From NCBI RefSeq assembly GCF_010894435.1, contig NZ_JAAIXZ010000009.1:103242-167241 (forward strand): a DNA stretch of 64,000 nt, read 5' to 3'. Shown in pieces: positions 8,204 through 16,850 of the stretch. Within the stretch, counting starts at the first letter, position 1. Each line of letters begins with the position of its first letter. The position numbers and the translations under genes were made by a program. Under the pieces are notes generated by a model. It searched no databases, had not been told where the DNA came from, and saw nothing but the letters and a program-made list of their open reading frames with translations. Source of the DNA: Pyxidicoccus trucidator (GTDB lineage Bacteria > Myxococcota > Myxococcia > Myxococcales > Myxococcaceae).

Positions 8204-10480
8204 CTAGCCGAACGGCCGGCACAACAGCCGTACCCGTTCCAGGGCCTCGCGCACCGGAAGCCCACCGGCGGACAGGGCGGACAGGTAGCGCGCCGGGGTG
8301 AGTCCGTACACGGACAGCAGGTGCTGCAACAGCACCACGCTCTCCGAGGCCCGCCGGTCCGCCGGGGCCAGCGAGGCCGCCTCCACCAGCGCGGCGAGGA
8401 TGTCCACCACCCGGTTCACCACGTCCGGGCCCGGCGCCTCGCGGCTGGCCGGCGCGGAGGGCTCCTCCGGGAAGAGCGCGTCGAACGACGCGTCCACCGC
8501 CACCTGCGTCGGCGTGCCCCGCCCGGCCGCCACTGCCTCCAGCGCTTCCAGGTGGGGGGCCAGTTGCTCCAGGGCGTCCCCCGTGGCGGGCACGTCCCGG
8601 GGCAGCAGCGTGCGCCAGGGGGTGTCGAACTCGGTGCGCGCCCACAGAATCTCCTCGTCGGAGAGGTGGTGGTAGAAGGCGCGGCCTCCGGCGGCGCGCT
8701 GCTCCTTCACCAGCATGCGCAGGTCGGGGTTCTCCTCGCCCAGGGAGATGAAGCTCAGGGCGATGTCCAGCGCCCCCATGGGCGCGCGGGTGCGGCGGAT
8801 GAGCTCCAGGTCCACCCGGTCCTCGCCGTCGGTGATGATGACCACGGTGGCGCGGGCGAGGTACGGGTCCCTCCCCTGCGCGGCGCGGATGGAGTCGAAG
8901 GCGGACATCAGCGCGAGGGTGATGTCCGTCTGCCCCTCGGCGGGTGACTCCCGGAAGAGCTTCTCAATCTGCCGGGTGGCCTCGACGGCGGTGTCCACGC
9001 GGGCCAGCTCGGTGGGCACGTCGTTGAAGAAGCTGAAGTAGAGCGGGTCGAACTGCTCGCCCCGGCGCGCCTTGACGCGCAGGTTGTTCAGCTCGGCGAT
9101 GACGATGGCGTCACGGAAGCGGGCGCGGCCGCCGTGCATGGAGCCCGAGGCGTCACACACGTAGACGCGCACCGCGGTGCGCTTCACCTTCCGGGGGCGC
9201 GGCGGCGGCTCCTCCTCCAGGTACGTGCGCACCAGCTGGCGGCTGGAGGCCAGGTCCCGCAGCAGCATGCGCGGGTCGGTCAGCACGAAGTTGTGGACCT
9301 CGTGCAGGCTGCCCGTCGTCTCGTAGGTCATCGTCTGGGTGGGGTACGGCACGCGCCGGGGCACGGGCCGCGTGGCGCGGGTGTCCGCCAGGACGATTTC
9401 CTCGGACAGCGCGTCCTCCACGTCGAAGTACCGCGCACAGCCGGCCGCCAGCTCGAAGGTGGAGAGCTGCTCGGGCTTGAGGGAGAAGGCCAGGTCCGCC
9501 AGCAGCTCATCCGGCTTGGGCGGCGCGGCCTCGGGCTTCCCTTCCTCCTGCACCTCTCCGAACCAGTGCGCCAGCGAGTCCTGCTCCGCGCCCTCCAGCA
9601 GGGACGACAGGCGCGGCCGCGCGGGCAGCAGGGGCTCCAGGGCCGTGCGCGCGGCGTCCGCCAGCTGCTTGTCTCCTGCCTCCAGCGCCCGCTCGTACAG
9701 GGCACGCAGCGAGCGGTAGGCCACCTGGGGCTCGCGCCGCGCCGCATGCCTCACGTGCCGCACCAGCTCCTCCAACGAGCGCACCGCTGGCACCGAGCGC
9801 ACGCGCTCGCGGGCCTCCACCACCTGCCGGCGCAGCGCGAGGCCCCGCTCCCGGTCATGGTCCGCGCCCAGGCGCAGCAGCAGCTCGTGCGCCAGGTCCA
9901 GGTCCCTGCGCTTCTGCACCACGTCCGCCACGTTCTCCCGGGCCCGCTCGGCGAAGTACTCGGCCGCGGCCATGCGGGCGCTGGTGGGCGGGCGGTCCTT
10001 CCGCGTCACGTCCGGCCGCACGTAGATTTCGAAGTCCGCGTCCGCGTCCACGTCGGCGGCGGGAGGCCGGGCGAACAGCTCCGCCACCTTCACCGCCCGC
10101 GCCAGCTGCACGAAGGCCCGCTCCAGCAGGGTGAGCGCTCCCGGCGGAGGCTCGCCCGCCCGCCATGCGCGCTCCACGCGCAGCACGCACTCCTCCACCT
10201 CCTCCAGCGCCTGCTGGGCCCGCGTCTGGAGCCCCTGGGCCAGTGTGCCCGCCCTTCCCTTGCGCACGCCCAGCTCGCGCAGCAGCTGCGCGTCCGCCGC
10301 GGTGTGGACGCCCACCCGGTCCAGCTCGCGGTCCAGCGCCGTGAGCACCGGCAGGGCCAGGTCCTCCGGGCCCCGGGCACGGCGGCCCAGCGACCACCCC
10401 CGCCAGCCGCCAGGGGTTGGCGCGGGCTGGTGCAGGGCGTCCAGGCGCCGTCGCAGTTCCGTGAGCCGCCGGGCCAGCAC
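8204..10480 (-). CDS. vWA-domain (MIDAS) protein partnered with a MoxR-type ATPase
   Basis: A 758-residue protein. The N-terminal half is helical and Arg/Ala-rich. A von Willebrand A domain follows near residues 435-620 with the metal-binding DASGS motif near 442 and VVIITDGEDR further on. The C-terminal portion is unassigned. The start is GTG at 10478-10480 with an AGAGGGGA ribosome site. It lies 67 bases downstream of the AAA+ gene, the arrangement seen in MoxR-vWA (RavA-ViaA-like) pairs where the vWA protein is the ATPase cofactor. No signal peptide is seen, so it is probably cytoplasmic. Confidence 0.88.
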   Translation of the reverse strand: MLARRLTELRRRLDALHQPAPTPGGWRGWSLGRRARGPEDLALPVLTALDRELDRVGVHTAADAQLLRELGVRKGRAGTLAQGLQTRAQQALEEVEECVLRVERAWRAGEPPPGALTLLERAFVQLARAVKVAELFARPPAADVDADADFEIYVRPDVTRKDRPPTSARMAAAEYFAERARENVADVVQKRRDLDLAHELLLRLGADHDRERGLALRRQVVEARERVRSVPAVRSLEELVRHVRHAARREPQVAYRSLRALYERALEAGDKQLADAARTALEPLLPARPRLSSLLEGAEQDSLAHWFGEVQEEGKPEAAPPKPDELLADLAFSLKPEQLSTFELAAGCARYFDVEDALSEEIVLADTRATRPVPRRVPYPTQTMTYETTGSLHEVHNFVLTDPRMLLRDLASSRQLVRTYLEEEPPPRPRKVKRTAVRVYVCDASGSMHGGRARFRDAIVIAELNNLRVKARRGEQFDPLYFSFFNDVPTELARVDTAVEATRQIEKLFRESPAEGQTDITLALMSAFDSIRAAQGRDPYLARATVVIITDGEDRVDLELIRRTRAPMGALDIALSFISLGEENPDLRMLVKEQRAAGGRAFYHHLSDEEILWARTEFDTPWRTLLPRDVPATGDALEQLAPHLEALEAVAAGRGTPTQVAVDASFDALFPEEPSAPASREAPGPDVVNRVVDILAALVEAASLAPADRRASESVVLLQHLLSVYGLTPARYLSALSAGGLPVREALERVRLLCRPFG

Positions 10481-10547
10481 GCTCAGCGTCCCCTCTCCGC
10501 CCCGCCCGGGAAGGCGGGCTCACGCCAGGGGCCCGGGAGTGGCCGCC

Positions 10548-13115
10548 TCATGACGCCGACCGCCGCTCCAGCACCTGCCGGCTGAAGCGCCCGAAGTCGT
10601 CGTCGATGCCCCGGAGCTGGCCCTCCAGCCGGCGCGCGCTCTCGCCCAGGTCTCCGGGCATGGAACCCAGCAGGGACAGCACGCCCCGCAGGCGCACCAG
10701 CTCCCCTTCCTTCAGCGCCAGCAGCGGGAAGCGGCTGCGCACCAGCCGGTCCACCGTGCGCTCCGCCTCCGCCCGCTCCGAGATGGAGTCCGGCGCCGGC
10801 AGGGACGTGAGCAGCTGCGTCAGCCAGCTGCGCAGGTACTTCACCCGCGAGTGGAGGAAGGCCAGCTCCGCCTGCGCCACCGCCGAGCGGACGTTCTCCG
10901 ACAGGAAGCCCGGCCCGGAGCCGTTGCGTGCGACGGAGAGCTGTCCGTCCAGCCCGAGCAGCGCGGCCAGCTCGCCATCCGGCGCCCGGGCGGAGAACTC
11001 GCCACGGTAGAAGACGTACGCGTCGCCATTGATGACGGCGGTGGCCTGGAGCGGAGGGCTGGCCACCTCACGCGTGAGGAGTCGGGCGTGCTCCTTCAGC
11101 CGGGCCTCGAGGATGTCGCGGCACTCGCCCATGACTCCCTCCACGGACAGGCCCTCACGCCGCAGGTTCTCCGCCACCGACTGCACCGCGCGGCCGTACT
11201 GCTCGATTCGCTCGAAGGGCGTGGTGCCCAGCACGTCGCGCGCGTAGGCCAGGCCCAGCGGCAGCAGCAGCTCCTGCTTGAGCCCCTGCTGCGACGGGTC
11301 CAGCACGGCCAGGGAGTGCTCCAGCTGCGTGAGGCGCCGCGAGTCGGCGGAGAGCGCATCCAGCGGCTCCCTCCGGGCCCGCCCCGTGGAGCCCTGGAAG
11401 GCCAGCGTCGCGCGGCGCCGGAGGGCGGACACCACGCGCCGCCGCACGGCGACCTCGGCCACGCGCAGGCGCTCCAGCGCCGCCGGCGCGCCCTCGGACA
11501 GCTGTCCGGCCAGCTCCGTCGTCTGGGACAGCTCCTCCTCCAGGTTGTCGGCCAGCCCCACCAGCCCTTCCAGCTTGAGCCCGTCCTCGAAGTCCACGCT
11601 CTCCGCGGACAGGGCAATCATCTCCAGCGCCCCCTCCAGGAAGCGCGCGGTGGCCTCGCACAGCGGCGCGAAGTTGCCACGCAGCTCGGGGAGGGTGCGG
11701 CACAGCTCCAGGGCGTCCCGGAAGGACGTCAGGAGCGCCAGCCCGCCCCGGCCCTCGCCCTGCCCCGCCATGCCGCGCGCCAGCCGCTGCTCCAGCGCCG
11801 CCACCAGCGCCCTCGCCGCCACCAGCAGGGGCGCCCGGTTCTGCGCGTGGCGCGGCCCTGGCACCAGCTTGGCCAGCAGGCCCTTCGCGGTGGTGGAGAC
11901 CAGGGCCGGCTGCCAGTTGCGCCCCAGCGCCTCGGCCGCCGTCACCTCTTCACTGGAGTTGAGCGCCGCGGCCTCGCGCTCCACCCCGCCGCCCAGCTCC
12001 TGCCGCACCTTGGCCAGGGCCTCGTCGAAGGCCCGCTGCTCCAGCCGGACGATTTCGAGCTGCGCCCGCTCGCGGGGGTCCACCACCGACTTGAGCAGCG
12101 CCTCCGTCTCCGCCGCGGGCGGGCCGCCCAGCAGGAAGAACCAGCGCAGCGAGTCCAGGTCCTCCACCGTCGCCTCCAGCGGCCGGTCCGGTCGCCGGTA
12201 GAGCTGATCTCTCACCACCGCCGCCTTCAGCGCCCACAGCGCCTTCACCGCCGAGCGCTGGGAGAAGTACTTCGTGGGCACGTAGTCCGGCAGCTTGGAC
12301 ACCTGCGCCGCCAGCGCCCGCTCCAGCGCGTCCGCCAGCAACTCCACGCCCTCCAGCACGTCGCTGGGCACCTTCACTTTCGTCACCGCGTCCTGGAGCA
12401 GGTCCACCTGCTGGAGCGTGAGCTGGGCGCGCAAATCCGGCCGCGCCCCGGTGGAGTAACGCTGGAGCATGGCCGCCCGGCTCTCCCGCCGGGCGAAGGA
12501 CTTGGGCACGAAGCAGATGAAGCTCAGCCGGTCCGCGAAGGCCAGCAGCAGCTCCGGCGAGCGTGCCAGCACCTCGGAGAGGTACCGGTTGCTCGTCATG
12601 ATGACGCACTCGGTGCGCCCCGCCGTCACCCGCTTGCCGTGCTTCAGCTCGCGCTCGTACAGCACGTTGAGGATGGAGCGCAGCAGCATGTCCCGGCCGT
12701 CGAACACCTCGTCCAGGAAGGCATGCTCGGAGCCCAGCATGCCCTCGTCGGTGAGGTACTCCGTGCGCCCCGTCTCCGTGAGCACCTTGAAGTCCACCGG
12801 GCCGATGAGGTCCGTCTGCACGGTGGACTCGGTGAACTGCTTGGAGAACAGCGACGGCAGGCCCGTGCGCTCGTCGATGATGCGCCCCAGCACCGCGCTG
12901 GCGATGGCGCTCTTCGCCGTGCCCGGAGGCCCCACCACCAGCACGTGCTCCCGGCCCAGCAGGGCCAGCTCCAGCTGGGTGAAGAGCGTCTCTCGCTCCA
13001 GGTAGGCGTCCCGGAGCTCGCCGAAGAAGTGCCGGAAGGCCCGGGCGGCCTGGAGGTAGGGGGGCTGCTGAGGAGCGTGCACGGACGACCCAGGGGTAGC
13101 GGGGATGGCACCCAT
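10548..13115 (-). CDS. MoxR-family AAA+ ATPase with long C-terminal extension
   Basis: 855 residues. The AAA+ core has Walker A GPPGTAKS near residues 60-67, Walker B FLDEVFD near 133 and a sensor region VIMTSNRY. The opening (RDAYLERETLFTQL) resembles RavA-type MoxR proteins, which act as chaperone-like remodelling ATPases. About 500 further residues are helical and unassigned, so it is much longer than RavA (about 500). The start at 13113-13115 is preferred over the frame opening at 13235, which would run into the preceding gene (13168-14043). The vWA partner follows by 67 bases. The substrate is unknown. Confidence 0.87.
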   Translation of the reverse strand: MGAIPATPGSSVHAPQQPPYLQAARAFRHFFGELRDAYLERETLFTQLELALLGREHVLVVGPPGTAKSAIASAVLGRIIDERTGLPSLFSKQFTESTVQTDLIGPVDFKVLTETGRTEYLTDEGMLGSEHAFLDEVFDGRDMLLRSILNVLYERELKHGKRVTAGRTECVIMTSNRYLSEVLARSPELLLAFADRLSFICFVPKSFARRESRAAMLQRYSTGARPDLRAQLTLQQVDLLQDAVTKVKVPSDVLEGVELLADALERALAAQVSKLPDYVPTKYFSQRSAVKALWALKAAVVRDQLYRRPDRPLEATVEDLDSLRWFFLLGGPPAAETEALLKSVVDPRERAQLEIVRLEQRAFDEALAKVRQELGGGVEREAAALNSSEEVTAAEALGRNWQPALVSTTAKGLLAKLVPGPRHAQNRAPLLVAARALVAALEQRLARGMAGQGEGRGGLALLTSFRDALELCRTLPELRGNFAPLCEATARFLEGALEMIALSAESVDFEDGLKLEGLVGLADNLEEELSQTTELAGQLSEGAPAALERLRVAEVAVRRRVVSALRRRATLAFQGSTGRARREPLDALSADSRRLTQLEHSLAVLDPSQQGLKQELLLPLGLAYARDVLGTTPFERIEQYGRAVQSVAENLRREGLSVEGVMGECRDILEARLKEHARLLTREVASPPLQATAVINGDAYVFYRGEFSARAPDGELAALLGLDGQLSVARNGSGPGFLSENVRSAVAQAELAFLHSRVKYLRSWLTQLLTSLPAPDSISERAEAERTVDRLVRSRFPLLALKEGELVRLRGVLSLLGSMPGDLGESARRLEGQLRGIDDDFGRFSRQVLERRSAS

Positions 13116-13167
13116 GCTATCCGCCGCCGTCGCCTCAATAGAAGTGCGCCGACGCCCGCCGTGACGC

Positions 13168-14043
13168 TCAGTGCTCCCGCAGGGTGTCATGCAGGTGCGC
13201 ATGCACGCTGCGCCAGATGCCGTGCTGCCGCTCAATCGGGTCCATGACCGCCATCCCCACCGCGGTGGCGGGAGAGCTGCCCTGGAAGGCGGAGTACTGA
13301 CGCACCCGGGTGCCCCCCTCTCCGTCGCCCTCGAAGACGAAGCGGTTCGTCCCCCGCAGCGGGTGGCCGTCCAGGGTGGTGATGTGCAGCGTGTTCGACT
13401 CCGGCTCCAGCCGGACGGTGATGGGTGCCCACACCGGCGGCATGCCCTTCTCCTCCAGGAACAGCTTCGCCCCGTCCGTCAGCGTGGCCACGGCGGGCCG
13501 CACCTGGATGCCCGCCGCCTCGAACACCGCCCCTGGGTTGCGCACGAAGTAGGCGTAGACCGACTCCGGGGCGACGCCCGGGATGGCGCTGGTGTAGTCC
13601 GTCAGCGACGTGGGGGCGCCCTGGATGGGCGGGCTCGCGTCCAGCATCCGCAGGTGCTGGCGGGCGTACGCGTCCACGATGGCGCCGCCCCCCATCACCA
13701 GGCTGGCCGCCGCGGCGTTGGACTGCGCGGCCGTGAGCCCCGCCTGCTTCACCTGCTCGGCCAGGTTGCCCATGGGCTGCGGAGGAAAAGCGCCGCCGAT
13801 GGCGAAGTCGAAGCGGTTGTCCGCCCCCGTCTTCGGGCCGGAGCGGGGCCCCGTCACCGGGGTGCCCTCCCGCGTCCCACCCTCGAAGCCCCGGTACACC
13901 TCCACGGAGATGGCCGGAGCGGAGGCCGGGGCACGGGAAGGCGCCGGCCGTGTCGAGGACAGGGCGTGTGCGGCGTTGGCCCCCTCGGTGTCGACGAGGC
14001 CGGGGGTGGAGACAGGAGACGTCGGGGAAGGGATGCGGGACAT
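13168..14043 (-). CDS. Hypothetical protein, first gene of the MoxR-vWA run
   Basis: A 291-residue protein not recognised. The N-terminal 60 residues are Pro/Ser/Ala-rich and probably disordered. The remainder appears folded, mixed alpha and beta, ending in a His-rich helix (RSVHAHLHDTL). No clear signal peptide, cysteine motif or transmembrane helix is seen. The ATG at 14041-14043 is chosen because translation further upstream gives low-complexity sequence in a region that should hold the divergent promoters. It ends 52 bases before the AAA+ gene on the same strand and may be co-transcribed with it. Confidence 0.6.
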   Translation of the reverse strand: MSRIPSPTSPVSTPGLVDTEGANAAHALSSTRPAPSRAPASAPAISVEVYRGFEGGTREGTPVTGPRSGPKTGADNRFDFAIGGAFPPQPMGNLAEQVKQAGLTAAQSNAAAASLVMGGGAIVDAYARQHLRMLDASPPIQGAPTSLTDYTSAIPGVAPESVYAYFVRNPGAVFEAAGIQVRPAVATLTDGAKLFLEEKGMPPVWAPITVRLEPESNTLHITTLDGHPLRGTNRFVFEGDGEGGTRVRQYSAFQGSSPATAVGMAVMDPIERQHGIWRSVHAHLHDTLREH

Positions 14044-14378
14044 GCGGGCGCCCTTTCGCAGGCACGAGAAGCCCCGCCCGGTTGCAGCCCCTCCGCCAAC
14101 TCCCATCCCAGTCCCGTCAAACACTTGCAGCCCACGCCCATCCCACTTCTCGTACGGCCATCCACGCTTCCGGATGGCCCCCTGCTCGCGGCAGGTCGGC
14201 ACGCGAGGAAGCTTGTCGCTCGGTCCGAACGCGAACGCGCCCGGTGCATCCCCAAATGAAAAGTCTGAGACAAATGCCCATGCGACAAGTCTGGGGGCGT
14301 CCCGTTTGAAAGATGAGGCTCCCCGCCACTCTCCCTGCGGAACCTCACGTTCATCCAAGGGAGAATCACGAGAACGCC
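14044..14378. other. Divergent intergenic region upstream of the peptide operon
   Basis: This 335-base stretch separates the minus-strand hypothetical gene from the plus-strand peptide gene. No convincing coding potential was found on either strand. It should contain promoters for both directions. It is locally AT-richer near 14255-14300, but no confident -35/-10 pair was identified. Confidence 0.5.
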
Positions 14379-14492
14379 ATGCAGATTGATGCCCGCCTCG
14401 CGGCGCTGCGCGCCGAGCTGGACAACACCGTCCTCTTCACGAAGCAGCTCCTGATGGAGTGGAACCACGGCGGTCCGGGCGGCGGCAACTAG
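14379..14492 (+). CDS. Putative 37-residue peptide (candidate precursor or signalling peptide) heading an ABC exporter operon
   Basis: ATG at 14379-14381, stop TAG at 14490-14492. The first 29 residues look helical and amphipathic (MQIDARLAALRAELD...), with an aromatic-containing junction (LLMEWN). The tail is HGGPGGGN, unusually glycine-rich. It has no Cys or Ser and only two Thr, so it is not a typical lanthipeptide or sactipeptide. GAG lies about 6 bases before the ATG and AGGGAG further upstream. A strong hairpin at 14513-14554 separates it from a TPR-like gene and an ABC-2 exporter on the same strand. The role as an exported or modified peptide rests on this context. It could be a chance frame. 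Confidence 0.5.
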   Translation: MQIDARLAALRAELDNTVLFTKQLLMEWNHGGPGGGN

Positions 14493-14512
14493 CAGCAGCC
14501 AGCGGTTCGTCA

Positions 14513-14554
14513 CGCTCCGGGCGCCTGTCTGTATTTGGGCGCGCGCCCGGAGTG
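14513..14554 (+). terminator. Strong hairpin between peptide gene and exporter operon (possible attenuator)
   Basis: CTCCGGGCGC (14515-14524) pairs perfectly with GCGCCCGGAG (14543-14552) across an 18-base loop. The stem extends by a G-T and a C-G pair to 14513/14554. It starts 21 bases after the peptide stop. There is no T-run. Partial termination or transcript stabilisation here would raise peptide expression over the downstream genes. Confidence 0.55.
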
Positions 14555-14586
14555 CAGCCCCCTGCTCTCTCTCCCTGGAGCACTCC

Positions 14587-15855
14587 GTGAGCCCTGGTAT
14601 CAATCCCCACAGCCTGCCCGCCATCCACCTCGCCGGACTCCTCTCAGAACAGGCGTCTCGCGCGCATGGGAGCACCCCTGGGCCCTTTCTTCGGGCGCTC
14701 TCCCGGGTGAATGCGATTGGAAGAGACTTCAACTGCATCACCGCTGGCGATCCCAACTGGCTCACGGACCTCGGGCTGCGTCGCTCACCGGAGCCCCGCG
14801 AGTACTTCCACGCGCACGCGAGTGCGTTGCTTGATGAGCGCATGCCTCGCGACGTCCTTGGCTCGCTTGGCGGGGTCGACCACTGCCTCCATGCCCTGTC
14901 GGTGCGTCGCGGCGGGCCCGCGCTCTCGCCCTCCTTCGACTTCGGGCCGTTCGTGCGAGACGCGGCCGCGAACGACGTGTCGGTACTTAGCCAGGTCTTG
15001 CACTGCTATGTGAATGTGCTGGGGAGCTGGGAGGACGCGGAGAGCCTGGTGCGCCCGCTGGTCCCCGTCGCTCGGGATTTGAAGTCGGGCGACATTCCCG
15101 CCTTCGTGCTCACGTGCGCCGCCAACGTCCTGGCAACCAGCGCGGACCCGGCCTGTCGTGAGCTCTACCAACTGGCCAGCGTACGCTGGCAGGATCCGCA
15201 ACAGCGGCTGTTCACCCAGCTCCGCCTCGCGGCGGCGGAGCTCAAGCGGCTGCTGGACGCCGGGCGCACCGAGGCAGCGCTCGACGAGGCAGCCCGTCTG
15301 GCCGCGGCACTTCCTCACGCACCGGACGCCACGTTCTGCGGTGCGCTGGTGAAGAACCTCCGGGCGCTCGCGCGAGTGCGTGCGAAGCGGCTGGACGAAG
15401 CGGAGGTGCTCATCTGCGAGGCGTGGCGGGAGCTGGAGGCCAGCCCCGCCGCGAGCCTGACCCTGGAGCCGCGCGTCGGCGACCGCTACCGCGTCCAGGT
15501 ACTGGAGAACATGGCCCTGCTGGCGAGCATGAAGGAGGACTGGGCACGGGCGGTGGAGGTGTTCGAGCGGGCCGCTGCACTGGCGGGCCAGCACCATCCC
15601 GAGTCGCTCGATGAGGCACTCTCCCTCCTGGGCTTCGCGCTCATCCGCGCGGGGCAACCCTCGCGAGCCCTGGAGCTGCTGCTCCCCGCCGAGTCCCGTG
15701 TCGCCCAGCACGTCGCGCCGCTGCGACTGCGGCAGATCTGGAAGCTGATCGCCGTGGCGTTCGACGGCGCGGGTGACCGCGTGTCGGCAGGCACCTGGCT
15801 GGGCAGGCTCGAGCAGTCCGAGGCCGGGGAACGCCTGACGTTCGCGGGGGCCTGA
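14587..15855 (+). CDS. TPR-like helical repeat protein in the peptide/ABC operon
   Basis: A 422-residue protein not matched to a named family. The N-terminal ~170 residues are unassigned. From about 180 onward paired helices typical of tetratricopeptide repeats are visible (AAELKRLLDAGRTEAALDEA; WARAVEVFERAAALAGQHHP; ALIRAGQPSRALELLLPAES). No signal peptide, helix-turn-helix or enzyme motif is apparent. The GTG at 14587 is the frame's first start. The stop overlaps the ATPase ATG as TGATG (15853-15857), implying translational coupling. It may bind the upstream peptide, as TPR receptors do in Gram-positive peptide signalling, but this is inference. Confidence 0.7.
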   Translation: MSPGINPHSLPAIHLAGLLSEQASRAHGSTPGPFLRALSRVNAIGRDFNCITAGDPNWLTDLGLRRSPEPREYFHAHASALLDERMPRDVLGSLGGVDHCLHALSVRRGGPALSPSFDFGPFVRDAAANDVSVLSQVLHCYVNVLGSWEDAESLVRPLVPVARDLKSGDIPAFVLTCAANVLATSADPACRELYQLASVRWQDPQQRLFTQLRLAAAELKRLLDAGRTEAALDEAARLAAALPHAPDATFCGALVKNLRALARVRAKRLDEAEVLICEAWRELEASPAASLTLEPRVGDRYRVQVLENMALLASMKEDWARAVEVFERAAALAGQHHPESLDEALSLLGFALIRAGQPSRALELLLPAESRVAQHVAPLRLRQIWKLIAVAFDGAGDRVSAGTWLGRLEQSEAGERLTFAGA

Positions 15856-16850
15856 TGGATGCCATCGAGGCGCTCTCGCTGCGCCGGACCTACCGCGTGC
15901 GGGAAGGCTTCCTGCGGCGGAGGGGCCGAGAGGTCGAGGCCGTCCGAGGGGTGAGCTTCTCGGTCCGCCCGGGAGAGCTGTTCGGGCTGCTCGGGCCCAA
16001 CGGCGCGGGGAAGACCACCACCCTGAAGATGCTGGCCACGCTGCTGCTGCCCACCTCGGGAACAGCCCGTGTGCAGGGCTTCGATGTGGCGACGCAGACG
16101 CGGCAGGTCCGCGAGCGCATCGGGTTTGTCTTCGGCGGCGACCTGGGCTTCTACCTGCGGCTGTCCGCGCGGGACAACCTCCGCTACTTCGCCGAGCTGG
16201 CGGGCGTCCCCCCACGCGAGCAGTCCCGGCGCATCGCCCGGATGCTGGACGTCGTGGGGCTGAGCGGCCGTGAGCACGCGCGCGTCGAGACCTACTCCCG
16301 GGGCATGCGCCAGCGCCTGCACATTGCCCGGGGACTGCTGCATGACCCTCCGGTGGTGTTCCTCGACGAGCCCTCCATCGGCGTGGACCCTGTGGCGGCC
16401 CGGGAGCTGCGGGCGACCATCGCCGCGCTCAAGGCCGAGGGCAAGGCGGTGCTCCTGACGACGCACTACATGCTGGAGGTGGATGCGCTGTGTGATCGGC
16501 TGGCCATCATCGCCCAGGGCGTGCTGGTCGCCGAGGGGACGCCGGATGCGCTGAAGTCGACCCTCGCGGACCGCAAGGTGGTGGAGCTCGAGGTGGGAGG
16601 CGCGAGCCCCGCGGAGGTGGAGCGACTGCGGCACGTCCCGACTGTCACCGGCGTCTACGTGGAGGAGCGAGACGCACGGCAGACCCTGCACGTGCAGACC
16701 CGTGAGGGAGAGCAGCTCATCCCCGAGCTGTTGCGGGTCCTGTCCGGCACTCGGGTGGTGCGGGTGTCCTCGCGGGAGCCCACGCTCGAGGACGCCTACA
16801 TCGCGCTGGTGACGAAGTCCGCGGTGCCTGCTCCAGGGGGCTCAGCATGA
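15855..16850 (+). CDS. ABC-2 type transporter ATP-binding protein
   Basis: A 331-residue ATPase driving export together with the two permeases encoded next. Walker A GPNGAGKTT is near residues 53-61 and Walker B VVFLDEPSIGVDP near 170-182. The signature segment reads YSRGMRQR in place of the usual LSGGQ/M form. A long C-terminal domain follows, as in NatA/DrrA-type subunits. Start and stop both overlap neighbouring genes, so the operon appears tightly coupled. The substrate is unknown, with the small peptide upstream a candidate. Confidence 0.93.
   Translation: MDAIEALSLRRTYRVREGFLRRRGREVEAVRGVSFSVRPGELFGLLGPNGAGKTTTLKMLATLLLPTSGTARVQGFDVATQTRQVRERIGFVFGGDLGFYLRLSARDNLRYFAELAGVPPREQSRRIARMLDVVGLSGREHARVETYSRGMRQRLHIARGLLHDPPVVFLDEPSIGVDPVAARELRATIAALKAEGKAVLLTTHYMLEVDALCDRLAIIAQGVLVAEGTPDALKSTLADRKVVELEVGGASPAEVERLRHVPTVTGVYVEERDARQTLHVQTREGEQLIPELLRVLSGTRVVRVSSREPTLEDAYIALVTKSAVPAPGGSA

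Noticed and set aside
10851..13247. 798-codon plus-strand frame opposite the AAA+ gene
   Set aside because: It is the mirror of a clearly conserved ATPase and has shadow-type composition.
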